Shown here: positions 17,486 to 24,616 of the stretch, piece by piece
Layout of the letters: each line of letters starts with the position of its first letter
Numbering within the stretch: position 1 is the first letter of the stretch
Source: JAVBQJ01 sp031549115
GTDB lineage: Bacteria > Verrucomicrobiota > Lentisphaeria > Victivallales > Victivallaceae
Direction of reading: 5' to 3'
NCBI GenBank assembly: GCA_031549115.1
Contig: JAVBQJ010000124.1
Coordinates: 1 to 48,601 of the forward strand
DNA length: 48,601 bases
Position numbers and translations under genes: made by a program
Notes under the pieces: model-generated
The model's database searches: none
Seen by the model: the letters and a program-made list of their open reading frames with translations, nothing else
Told to the model about the DNA's origin: nothing

Positions 17486-18769
17486 TCAAATCAGCTTCAG
17501 CGCATCCTCCAGCGCCCCGATGATGTCGTCGATGTGTTCGAGGCCGATCGAGAGGCGGATCAACTCCGGCTGCAGGCCGCTCTTGCGTTGGTCTTCATCG
17601 GAAAGCTGCGAATGCGTCGTACTCGCCGGGTGAATGATCAAACTCTTGGCGTCGCCGACATTGGCGAGAAGGCTGAAAAGCTCGATCGAATCCACCAGTT
17701 TGCGCGCCTCGACGCTGCCGCCCTTGACGCCGAATACCACCATGCCGCCGGCGCCACCGGAGAGATAACGCGCCGCCGCCGCGCCGCCGTTCCATCCCGG
17801 ATACTTGACCCAGGCGACCTTCGGATGCCGTTCCAGATACGCCGCGACTTGAAGCGCGTTTTCACTGTGCCGGAGCATGCGCAGCGGCAGCGACTCCACT
17901 CCCTGCAGGAAAATCCACGCCGCGTCCGGCGCCAGCGTCGGCCCCTGGTTGCGCAATCCGACCGTGCGCAGCCGCAAAATGAATGCCAACGGGTTCAAAT
18001 CCCCGAGGTCATGCGCGAAGCGCAACCCGTGATATCCGCGGTCGGGTTCGTTGTAAAGAGCGAATTTGGGATCGCTCCAGTCGAACGTGCCCGCGTCGAT
18101 GACGGCGCCGCCGATCGCGGTGCCGTGGCCGCCGATCCACTTCGACAGCGAGTGGATGACGATGTTCGCACCATGCTCGATCGGACGCAGCAGCGTCGGC
18201 GGGGTGAACGTGGCGTCGACCACCAACGGCAGATGATGTTTCTTTGCCAACGCCGCGTACGCCGCGATATCGGCGACCTCCAGCCCCGGGTTACCGATCG
18301 TTTCGATGAACAGCGCCCGGGTTTTTTCATTGATCTGCGCCTCCGTCGCCGCCAGATCGTTGACCGGAGCGAAGCGGACCGTGATGCCGTTCTGCGGCAG
18401 GATCGCATCGAACTGCGTGAATGTCCCGCCGTACAGATTGTTGGCCGAAACGATCTCGTCGCCGACCCTGGCGATGTTGGTCAATGCGAAATAGATCGCG
18501 GCCGTACCGCTGGACAGAGTCAACGCCGCCGCCCCGCCCTCGAGCGCGGCCAAACGCTTCTCCAACACGTCGTTGGTCGGATTCATCAACCGGGCATAGA
18601 TGTTGCCGGGCTCCCTGAGGGCAAAGAGATCGGCGCCGTGCTGCGAGTCGCGGAAGTTGTACGCGGTGGTCCGGTAAACCGGCACCGCCCGCGCGTTGGT
18701 GGCGGAGTCGGGCTTCTCTTGGCCGGCATGAAGCGCCAGAGTTTCCAGATGATAGTGTCGTTTGCTCAT
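17486..18769 (-). CDS. metY: O-acetylhomoserine sulfhydrylase (MetY-type PLP enzyme)
   Basis: 427 aa. Cys/Met-metabolism PLP enzyme that joins O-acetylhomoserine with sulfide to give homocysteine (a methionine route). Seen: HLETLALHAGQ at the start; PVYRTTAYNFRD; ALEGGAAALTLSSGTAA; the phosphate loop; and the PLP lysine in HSLSKWIGGHG at about K210. The length matches MetY (about 425-430 aa) rather than the shorter MetB/MetC. It follows cysK on the same strand with 24 nt between them, so the two make a sulfide-assimilation unit: CysK makes cysteine and MetY makes homocysteine from the same sulfide pool. cysE is not in view. Confidence 0.93.
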   Translation of the reverse strand: MSKRHYHLETLALHAGQEKPDSATNARAVPVYRTTAYNFRDSQHGADLFALREPGNIYARLMNPTNDVLEKRLAALEGGAAALTLSSGTAAIYFALTNIARVGDEIVSANNLYGGTFTQFDAILPQNGITVRFAPVNDLAATEAQINEKTRALFIETIGNPGLEVADIAAYAALAKKHHLPLVVDATFTPPTLLRPIEHGANIVIHSLSKWIGGHGTAIGGAVIDAGTFDWSDPKFALYNEPDRGYHGLRFAHDLGDLNPLAFILRLRTVGLRNQGPTLAPDAAWIFLQGVESLPLRMLRHSENALQVAAYLERHPKVAWVKYPGWNGGAAAARYLSGGAGGMVVFGVKGGSVEARKLVDSIELFSLLANVGDAKSLIIHPASTTHSQLSDEDQRKSGLQPELIRLSIGLEHIDDIIGALEDALKLI

Positions 18770-18793
18770 AAAAATCGGATCCTTTCCGTGTCA

Positions 18794-19717
18794 TCACTCA
18801 TTGAAAAGCCAGGTAGAGAGGTAACGCTCCCCCGAATCGGGCAGCAATGCCACAATCCGTTTCCCGGCAAACTCCGGCCGTTCGGCCAATTCCAGCGCGG
18901 CAAAGAGCGCCGCTCCCGAAGAAATCCCGATCAGCAGCCCCTCGATTTTCGCCGCCTCCCGCGCCGTCCGCCCGGCATCCTCCGCGGCGACCGTGATCAC
19001 CCGGTCGATGATGCCGGTATTCAGCACCTTGGGAATGAATCCGGCGCCGATGCCCTGAATTTTGTGCGGTCCCGGATTGCCGCCGGAAAGTACCGGACTG
19101 GCGTCCGGCTCCACCGCGACGATCTTCACCTCCGGATTGCGTTCTTTCAGCACCTCCCCCACCCCGGTCAGCGTCCCGCCGGTACCGACTCCGGCGACAA
19201 AGGCATCCACCGCTCCAGCGGTATCGCGCCAGATCTCTTCGGCGGTATGCGCGCGGTGATACGCAGGGTTGGCCGGATTCTCGAACTGCTGCGGGATGAT
19301 CGATCCCGGCGTCGCCGCGTGAATCTCCTCGGCTTTGGCGATCGCCCCGGTCATCCCCGCCGCGCCGTCGGTCAATACCAGCTCCGCGCCATACGCCGCC
19401 AGCAGCTTGCGCCGCTCCACGCTCATGGTGTCCGGCATGGTCAGAATCAACTTGTACCCTTTCACCGCCGCCACCAGCGCCAGGCCGATCCCGGTGTTTC
19501 CCGAGGTCGGCTCGACAATCACTCCGCCCGGTTGAAGCTGCCCCGTCTCCTCGGCCGCCTCCACCATCGCCAACGCAATGCGATCCTTGACCGAACCGCC
19601 GGGATTGAACGACTCCACCTTCACCAGCACCTCGCCCCTCCCCCGGTTGAGTTTGCCGATCCGCACCAGAGGCGTATTGCCGACTGTTTCCAGAATCGTG
19701 TCCGCAATGTTGTTCAC
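18794..19717 (-). CDS. cysK: Cysteine synthase A (O-acetylserine sulfhydrylase)
   Basis: 307 aa. Makes cysteine from O-acetylserine and sulfide using PLP. Seen: ETVGNTPLVRI near the start; the PLP lysine in GGSVKDR at about K44; EPTSGNTGIGLA (phosphate-binding Asn loop); GVGTGGTLTGVG; and ISSGAAL. It starts with GTG at 19717, preceded by a purine-rich GAGGGGGATAT ribosome site. It heads the cysK-metY unit and has a strong promoter with a palindromic leader (19744-19811), which suggests control by sulfur or cysteine status. Confidence 0.95.
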   Translation of the reverse strand: MNNIADTILETVGNTPLVRIGKLNRGRGEVLVKVESFNPGGSVKDRIALAMVEAAEETGQLQPGGVIVEPTSGNTGIGLALVAAVKGYKLILTMPDTMSVERRKLLAAYGAELVLTDGAAGMTGAIAKAEEIHAATPGSIIPQQFENPANPAYHRAHTAEEIWRDTAGAVDAFVAGVGTGGTLTGVGEVLKERNPEVKIVAVEPDASPVLSGGNPGPHKIQGIGAGFIPKVLNTGIIDRVITVAAEDAGRTAREAAKIEGLLIGISSGAALFAALELAERPEFAGKRIVALLPDSGERYLSTWLFNE

Positions 19718-19743
19718 TTATATCCCCCTCTTCTGTTGTTGGC

Positions 19744-19811
19744 GGTAGAATAAATACTACCAAATTAGTCATGTTTACAATAAACATACCGCCGCTTTAC
19801 GCAATTGTCAA
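19744..19811 (-). promoter_or_regulatory. cysK promoter with palindromic leader
   Basis: Reading the minus strand: TTGACA (plus 19806-19811), 17-nt spacer, TATGTT (plus 19783-19788). Just downstream, the leader holds an AT-rich block with GGTAG at 19744-19748 and CTACC at 19757-19761 as an inverted repeat, plus a CTACC-AAATTAG half-site-like run. This fits an operator for a dimeric regulator such as an Rrf2/CymR-type cysteine sensor. The regulator is inference. Confidence 0.65.
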
Positions 19812-19823
19812 GCTGGGTTCCAC

Positions 19824-19860
19824 AAAAAAACAAAAAAACACTACCGAAATGGTAGTGTTT
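19824..19860 (-). terminator. Rho-independent terminator after rfbA
   Basis: On the minus strand a 10-bp perfect stem (arms 19851-19860 and 19836-19845, 5-nt loop) is followed by two T-runs of seven (plus-strand A-runs 19832-19838 and 19824-19830). It lies about 40 nt past the rfbA stop codon. Confidence 0.9.
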
Positions 19861-19900
19861 AATTAATGCACGCGACAACACAGAAAATCGCGCTGCGTGT

Positions 19901-20767
19901 TTACTCTCCGATCAGCCGCAATATATACCGGCCGTATTCGGTCTTCAGCATTCCCTGAATGGCCTGGCGGATCTGATCGGCGGTCATCCACCCGTTTTGC
20001 CAGGCGATTTCCGGCAGACAAGCAACCTGCAACCCCTGCCGCGATTGAATGGTGTGAATGAAATTGCCCGCCTCCAGCATACTTTCATGCGTCCCGGTGT
20101 CCAGCCAGGCGTAACCGCGCCCGAGGCGTTCCACGTAGAGCTTGCCGCGCTTCAGGTACTCATTGTTGACCGAAGTGATTTCCAATTCGCCGCGCGCCGA
20201 CGGCTGGATGTTCCGGGCGATTTCCACCACATCGTTGTCATAAAAATACAAGCCGGTTACCGCGTAGTTGGATTTCGGCTGCGCCGGTTTTTCCTCGATC
20301 GACACGGCATTGCCGGCCTCGTCGAATTCGACCACGCCGAAGCGCTCCGGGTCGCAGACATAATACCCGAACACCGTCGCGCCGTCTTCGCGTACCACCG
20401 CGTTTTTCAGCAGCTTCGGCAGGTTGGCGCCGTAAAAGATATTGTCGCCCAGCACCATCGCCACCCGATCGCTTCCGATGAAGTCCGCGCCAATGATGAA
20501 AGCCTGCGCCAACCCGCCCGGATGCGGCTGGACGGCGTAACGCAAATTCACCCCGAAGCCGGAGCCGTCCCCCAGCAGGCGCTGAAAGGCCGCCTGATCC
20601 TCGGGCGTGGTTATCACCAGAATATCCCGAATCCCCGCCAGCATCAGCACGCTCAAGGGATAATACACCATCGGCTTGTCATACACACCGAGCAGCTGCT
20701 TGGAAACGCCAAGCGTGATCGGGTGCAAACGCGAACCGGCGCCGCCGGCCAATACAATTCCTTTCAT
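19901..20767 (-). CDS. rfbA: Glucose-1-phosphate thymidylyltransferase
   Basis: 288 aa. Makes dTDP-glucose from dTTP and glucose-1-phosphate, the first step toward dTDP-rhamnose and other deoxysugars of O-antigen or glycans. Seen: MKGIVLAGGAGSRLHPITLG (the nucleotide-binding GGSGTRL-type loop, here GGAGSRL); KPMVYYPLSVLMLAGI; VLGDNIFYG; VEFDEAGNAVSIEEKPAQPKSNYAVTGLYFYD; and RGYAWLDTGTHESMLEA. The start is taken at 20767 because AGGGAGGTGG lies just upstream and the ATG overlaps the previous stop (ATGA). The rfbB/C/D partners are not adjacent. Confidence 0.95.
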   Translation of the reverse strand: MKGIVLAGGAGSRLHPITLGVSKQLLGVYDKPMVYYPLSVLMLAGIRDILVITTPEDQAAFQRLLGDGSGFGVNLRYAVQPHPGGLAQAFIIGADFIGSDRVAMVLGDNIFYGANLPKLLKNAVVREDGATVFGYYVCDPERFGVVEFDEAGNAVSIEEKPAQPKSNYAVTGLYFYDNDVVEIARNIQPSARGELEITSVNNEYLKRGKLYVERLGRGYAWLDTGTHESMLEAGNFIHTIQSRQGLQVACLPEIAWQNGWMTADQIRQAIQGMLKTEYGRYILRLIGE

Positions 20768-21483
20768 ACCACCTCCCTTTCGCCGGCCGATACCATACAC
20801 CCGGCGTCAGTTGATTGCAAATACCGGTTTGAGGTTATAGATGCGGCGACACGAAAATCATAGAAGTAGTTGACGCCTTCGCAGCCGGTGATACCGGCGA
20901 AAAAATCCAGCGGCAGCGCAGCGGATTCGAAGCCGAATTCATAATCGCCGCAACGGACGCGCATTTCACCGCGTTCGCCGCGCGGCGTCAGCGGGACCTG
21001 CAAGTCGTGGATGACGCCGGGGGCGAACCTCCCGCGCAGAAACGCCTGCAAGTAAAAAACCGGCCGGTTGTTTTCATCCCGCTGATGATGCCAGACGTTG
21101 ATGCCTTCGTCGAAGAGAACGATTTCCCAGTGTTCGCGGTATTCCGGAATTCCGGCCGCGGCTGGTTCCGGATCGGCGGCGAACACGATCAACGGCGCCA
21201 TCCGGTCGGTGAATTCCATGCGCGAAGCGACCGTCACCGGTCCGGTAAGTTGCTGTTGCCATAACATGCTGGAATAGGTTTCCGGAGCCCGGCGTTCGAG
21301 CATATCCTCCGGCGTCGCATCCGCCGGGACTTCGTTGGCGATGCACCGGTCCTGTTGAACCCAGCCGCCGGCATGGGTCCAGCGGGCGCTTTTCAGCCGC
21401 CTCCACTCCGACGGATTCCATTTGCCCCGGGCGAAACCGCACTGCCATTCCACCCCGGCGACACCATGAGGAGTATTTTTCAT
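20764..21483 (-). CDS. Conserved-looking hypothetical protein upstream of rfbA
   Basis: 239 aa. Not recognised. It is rich in Trp and aromatic residues (WQCGFARGKWNPSEW, REHWEIVLFDEGINVWHH) with alternating beta-strand patterns, which suggests a beta-sandwich such as a lectin or glycan-binding or LamG-like fold. No signal peptide or TM helix is seen. Its stop codon overlaps the rfbA ATG by 4 nt, so it is translated together with the dTDP-glucose enzyme, and a part in sugar metabolism is plausible. Confidence 0.7.
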   Translation of the reverse strand: MKNTPHGVAGVEWQCGFARGKWNPSEWRRLKSARWTHAGGWVQQDRCIANEVPADATPEDMLERRAPETYSSMLWQQQLTGPVTVASRMEFTDRMAPLIVFAADPEPAAAGIPEYREHWEIVLFDEGINVWHHQRDENNRPVFYLQAFLRGRFAPGVIHDLQVPLTPRGERGEMRVRCGDYEFGFESAALPLDFFAGITGCEGVNYFYDFRVAASITSNRYLQSTDAGCMVSAGEREVV

Positions 21484-21636
21484 CGAATCTTTCCTGCGTT
21501 ATACTTTCTTCGCCCGCATCGGGCCCGAAACCAAACCATACACCCTCCCCGCCCGATTGCAAGCCGGAGTTCCATTCTTTCGGGCCCCCAGCCCGATCAT
21601 CGCGAGGGAAAAATCCCGATTTTCCGGAAAGAACGC

Positions 21637-21665
21637 TTGCGGAAACTCGAAAAAGTAGTTATAGT
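21637..21665 (+). promoter_or_regulatory. Candidate promoter of tRNA-Leu
   Basis: TTGCGG at 21637-21642 and TATAGT at 21660-21665 with a 17-nt spacer, about 38 nt before the tRNA 5' end. Confidence 0.6.
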
Positions 21666-21703
21666 ATGAAGTCGGCGGTGAATCATTCATTGCCGGAATC
21701 GCC

Positions 21704-21788
21704 GCGCGGGTGGCGGAATTGGCAGACGCCCTGGATTTAGGTTCCAGTGCCGCAAGGCGTAGGGGTTCGACCCCCCTCCCGCGCACCA
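21704..21788 (+). tRNA. tRNA-Leu(UAG)
   Basis: 85 nt. Seven-base-pair acceptor stem (21704-21710 with 21778-21784), discriminator A at 21785 and encoded CCA at 21786-21788. The anticodon loop TTTAGGT is closed by CTGGA/TCCAG, giving anticodon TAG (reads CUA/CUN leucine). A long class II variable arm (GCCGCAAGGC type) and a T-arm AGGGG-TTCGACC-CCCCT are present. All parts fit a functional leucine tRNA. Confidence 0.95.
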
Positions 21789-21841
21789 TCCCAATAATAA
21801 GCTCATTTGCACCGTACCGGCGCAGGAAAAATATTTTCGGA

Positions 21842-22396
21842 ATGGAAACAATAAAGCTGCTTTTTTTCTCCGATGTCCATGGCAACGCCATGGCGGTACA
21901 AGAGTTGTTCCGGCATGCGGACGCACTTCGGGCCGACCGCCTGATCCTGCTCGGCGATGTGCTTTACCATGAACCGCATCACCGGACCCGGGACCATTAT
22001 GCGCCGGAACGGGTGGCGGAACTGTTGAACTCCCGCAAGGACCGGATCATCGCCGTCCGCGGCAATTGCGACAGCGACGGCGACCAGGCCCGGCTGGAGT
22101 TTCCGCTCCAGAAGGGTCATGCCGAAATTCAGGCGGACGCCAGACATTTCTTCCTGACCCACGGCCATCGCTGGAACGAATGGCAACTGCCGCCGGTTCC
22201 GGCGGGTACGGTAGTGGTACACGGTCACACCCATATTCCGGAACACAAAGAGCTCGCCTGCGGCATCACCATTTTCAACCCCGGTTCGATCTCGCTGCCC
22301 AGGCAGGGCCACCCGGCCACGTTCGGCTGGTTCGACGGCACAACTTTGACCGTGCGCCGCCTCGACGACGGCAGCGTATACAATCCCGCCAACTGA
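21842..22396 (+). CDS. YfcE-like metallophosphoesterase (phosphodiesterase)
   Basis: 184 aa. Calcineurin-like phosphoesterase of the YfcE/MJ0936 group, which hydrolyse small phosphodiesters with a two-metal centre. Seen in order: FFSDVHGN (metal D-x-H), LGDVLYH (GD), VRGNCDSDG (GNCD), LTHGHRW and VHGHTHIPE (GHTH). This full set indicates an active enzyme. It lies 53 nt after tRNA-Leu and may be read from the tRNA promoter. The ribosome site is weak (AGGAAAA). A hairpin at 22413-22438 probably ends the unit. The physiological substrate is unknown. Confidence 0.9.
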   Translation: METIKLLFFSDVHGNAMAVQELFRHADALRADRLILLGDVLYHEPHHRTRDHYAPERVAELLNSRKDRIIAVRGNCDSDGDQARLEFPLQKGHAEIQADARHFFLTHGHRWNEWQLPPVPAGTVVVHGHTHIPEHKELACGITIFNPGSISLPRQGHPATFGWFDGTTLTVRRLDDGSVYNPAN

Positions 22397-22412
22397 ATTC
22401 TATAAGTGAAAA

Positions 22413-22438
22413 CACCCCGAAACGATGGTTTCGAGGTG
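22413..22438 (+). terminator. Hairpin 3' of the phosphodiesterase gene
   Basis: Arms 22413-22423 and 22428-22438 form an 11-bp stem with one mismatch and a 4-nt GATG loop, 16 nt after the stop codon. No T-run follows, so the terminator role is likely but not strong. Confidence 0.5.
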
Positions 22439-22454
22439 AAGTTCGGTAGTGAAG

Positions 22455-22504
22455 TGGAGCCGATGAGCAGAATCGAACTGCTGACCTATTCATTACGAGT
22501 GAAT
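22455..22504 (-). pseudogene. 3' half of tRNA-Thr(CGU), integration (att) site remnant
   Basis: Read on the minus strand it gives anticodon-stem ATTCA, loop CTCGTAA (anticodon CGT), stem TGAAT, a 5-nt variable loop, T-arm AGCAG-TTCGATT-CTGCT, acceptor strand CATCGGC, T and CCA. The 5' half (acceptor GCCGATG strand and D-arm) is absent upstream; the sequence diverges right at the anticodon arm. This is what remains at one side after a tyrosine recombinase crosses over in the anticodon region of a tRNA gene. Confidence 0.88.
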
Positions 22505-22566
22505 TGACGATAAGCTCGAAAATCTATATTTTTGAGGAAATGTTCTAAAAATGTTCTAATCAGCGT

Positions 22567-22595
22567 TTGCATTGTGGCGCTGTGCGTGATAATGT
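22567..22595 (+). promoter_or_regulatory. Integrase promoter
   Basis: TTGCAT at 22567-22572 and TAATGT at 22590-22595 with a 17-nt spacer. Its predicted start lies about 18 nt before the integrase ATG at 22621, with GGGGAG in between as ribosome site. Confidence 0.6.
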
Positions 22596-22620
22596 AGCAC
22601 CCATTAACCGGGGAGTTATC

Positions 22621-23979
22621 ATGTCGGTATTCAAGCGCAAAAGCATCCATGGCGAAACCCGAGAGTTTCATTATAAATTCATGCAGGCCGGCAAATGGTA
22701 TTACGGAGTCTGCGAAGGCTGTACCGGCGAACGGGACGCGCTCAACTACGAAAAGAAGATCCGGGAAGTGGCCAAGGAGGCCAGCCAGCAGAAGAATGTC
22801 GTCGCGCTGGTCGAAAACTTCAAGCAGGAGCTGGTCGGCGGCACCGAAATCCCGTTGACGGATGCCTACGCGCATTATGCCGGAAAACCGCGCGCCAAGG
22901 TTCCCGGCGTTTCCCGCGAGCGGGTCAATCGCCAGCAATGGGAGAACTTTGTGCTGTTCATGCACACGCTTTATGCCGATGTGACCGACCTGGGGCATGT
23001 CACCCGCCGTCACGCGGAAGCCTATATCGCCGAGATTCGCCGCAACGGCCGGTTCGATCCCGAGAATCACGCCAAACCGGATTCGGAACGCAAGCGTAAT
23101 CTGATTTCGGCCAACACCGTCAACGCCTATCACAAGCAGTGCCGCAGCGTCTTCGCCCATCTGCGTGAAGATGCCGGGTTGTTGAACAACCCCTTCGACT
23201 TCCCGCTGCAGAAAAGTGTCCCCGAAGGACGCGAAGCCTTCACCATGGCGGAATTGAAGAAGATCAACGATCACCTGGACGACTTCGTCCGTCCGATCTT
23301 CCGGATCGGGATTTGTACCGGCCTATCCGAAGGGGACATCTGCCTGTTGCGTTGGAGCGAGATTCACGATGGCTGGATCAGCGGCAAGAAGCGGCGCAAG
23401 ACCGGCGCGGCACTGGAAATTCCGATTCTGCCGCCCCTGGCCGATTTTCTGGCGGAGCAATATGCCGTTTCGGGAACGAATGAGTTCGTACTTCCCGAGC
23501 ATGCCGCGATGTACCAGGGCAACCCTTCCGGCATCTCCTACCGGGTCAAGCAGTTTTTGGAGAAGCTGAGGATCAAGACCACCCGCAAAGTTTCGGGGCG
23601 AACCCGCGCGGTCAGCATCAAAGACGTACATAGTCTGCGCCATACCTTCGCCTATCTGGCCGGGTGCTATCAGATTCCGTTGCCGGTGGTGCAATCGGTA
23701 TTGGGACACATGAGCCCGGAAATGACCAAGCATTACCAGGCTCACGCCGACCGCGAGGCGAAAGAGAAGTATTTGACCCAGTTGAGCAATGTCCTCGGCA
23801 CGTCCAACGCGCCCCGATTACCCGCGCCGGAAATTGCCATCCGACAGGAATTGACCCGCTTAGTGGATCAATTGCCTTTGGAAGAGTTATCCGCCGTCAT
23901 AGCGTTTATCAAATCGCGAGCGGTTATCGACATCAACGCCGGTAACGCAACAATTCCGCCACCAACTCCTGAACCGTAG
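22621..23979 (+). CDS. Tyrosine recombinase (integrase) of the island
   Basis: 452 aa. Site-specific recombinase that would insert and excise the island at tRNA-Thr. Seen: a SAM-like core-binding domain in residues ~80-190; the catalytic domain with box II DVHSLRHTF (H337, R340), LGHMSPEMTKHY (H363, nucleophile Y372), and a basic beta-hairpin GKKRRKTG (K). Odd: in box I, where an Arg is expected (TGLR-x-GE), the sequence reads TGLSEGD, with Ser236. About 80 residues follow the tyrosine. The start at 22621 has GGGGAG upstream; an upstream in-frame ATG at 22567 overlaps the promoter. The 3' end overlaps the convergent rloB gene by 47 nt. Confidence 0.93.
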   Translation: MSVFKRKSIHGETREFHYKFMQAGKWYYGVCEGCTGERDALNYEKKIREVAKEASQQKNVVALVENFKQELVGGTEIPLTDAYAHYAGKPRAKVPGVSRERVNRQQWENFVLFMHTLYADVTDLGHVTRRHAEAYIAEIRRNGRFDPENHAKPDSERKRNLISANTVNAYHKQCRSVFAHLREDAGLLNNPFDFPLQKSVPEGREAFTMAELKKINDHLDDFVRPIFRIGICTGLSEGDICLLRWSEIHDGWISGKKRRKTGAALEIPILPPLADFLAEQYAVSGTNEFVLPEHAAMYQGNPSGISYRVKQFLEKLRIKTTRKVSGRTRAVSIKDVHSLRHTFAYLAGCYQIPLPVVQSVLGHMSPEMTKHYQAHADREAKEKYLTQLSNVLGTSNAPRLPAPEIAIRQELTRLVDQLPLEELSAVIAFIKSRAVIDINAGNATIPPPTPEP

Positions 23980-24616
23980 TCGCCGGATTCATCTGGTGAT
24001 AGGGCAGATGCAATTGCGCTTGCAGCCGCAAGCCACGCCGGGCTCGGCGAATCGCGGTTGGAGTCAACGGCTTCAGCCGCTCATACATATCGACGGCATT
24101 TTTGCGATAGACGCCGCCGAGGTACTCCTGCAGCATCGTTTGATATTGTTCCCGCCCCATCGGCCCTCCGGTGGCTTCCTGGAAATGGAGCAGATACCAC
24201 AGCTCAAAGGCCTCGTTGCTCCATGCCGCAAACCAATGCTGCTTGAGATGCGGTTTGCTTTGAATCGTGGCAATGGCGTTGTCGAAATCATCGGGCTCAA
24301 AGCTGTCGCGGTCAAAGACCAGCCAGACGTAATAATACGGCGGCAGGCCGGCAAGATAACGGCGTTCGATTTCCTCTTCCGCCGCGCGAAGCAGCGACAA
24401 GGTGCTGCGTCCCGTACCGGTGATGGTAATTCGCTTGACCATTTCCTTGGGCAGCTCACGCTTGATGGCTTCAAAGTAATTGGGCTCCGTTTTCTCCCCT
24501 TCGCAGACGATCAGGAAATAGCGGTTGGGCGGGCGCAACCCGACTCCGGTACGCTCCTTGGTCTCGGCCGCGGCAAGCCCGAAATCGGAGGCCGACAGAG
24601 TCTTCTTTTTACTCAT
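23933..24616 (-). CDS. RloB-family protein (AbiLii-like)
   Basis: 227 aa. RloB-domain protein, the usual partner of RloA-type ATPases; the pair corresponds to the AbiL abortive-infection type (AbiLi ATPase, AbiLii RloB). The fold is Toprim-like, suggesting metal-dependent nuclease action. Seen: IVCEGEKTEPNYF at residues 36-48 with Glu39, and the acidic pair in LVFDRDSFE (D102, D104), plus SNEAFELWYLLHF, typical of RloB. It overlaps the upstream rloA gene by 8 nt, so the two are translated together. The nuclease role is inference from family; the substrate is unknown. Confidence 0.88.
   Translation of the reverse strand: MSKKKTLSASDFGLAAAETKERTGVGLRPPNRYFLIVCEGEKTEPNYFEAIKRELPKEMVKRITITGTGRSTLSLLRAAEEEIERRYLAGLPPYYYVWLVFDRDSFEPDDFDNAIATIQSKPHLKQHWFAAWSNEAFELWYLLHFQEATGGPMGREQYQTMLQEYLGGVYRKNAVDMYERLKPLTPTAIRRARRGLRLQAQLHLPYHQMNPATTVQELVAELLRYRR

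Noticed and set aside
17471..19753. 760-aa plus-strand reading frame opposite metY and cysK
   Set aside because: Antisense shadow; both minus-strand enzymes have complete catalytic motifs.
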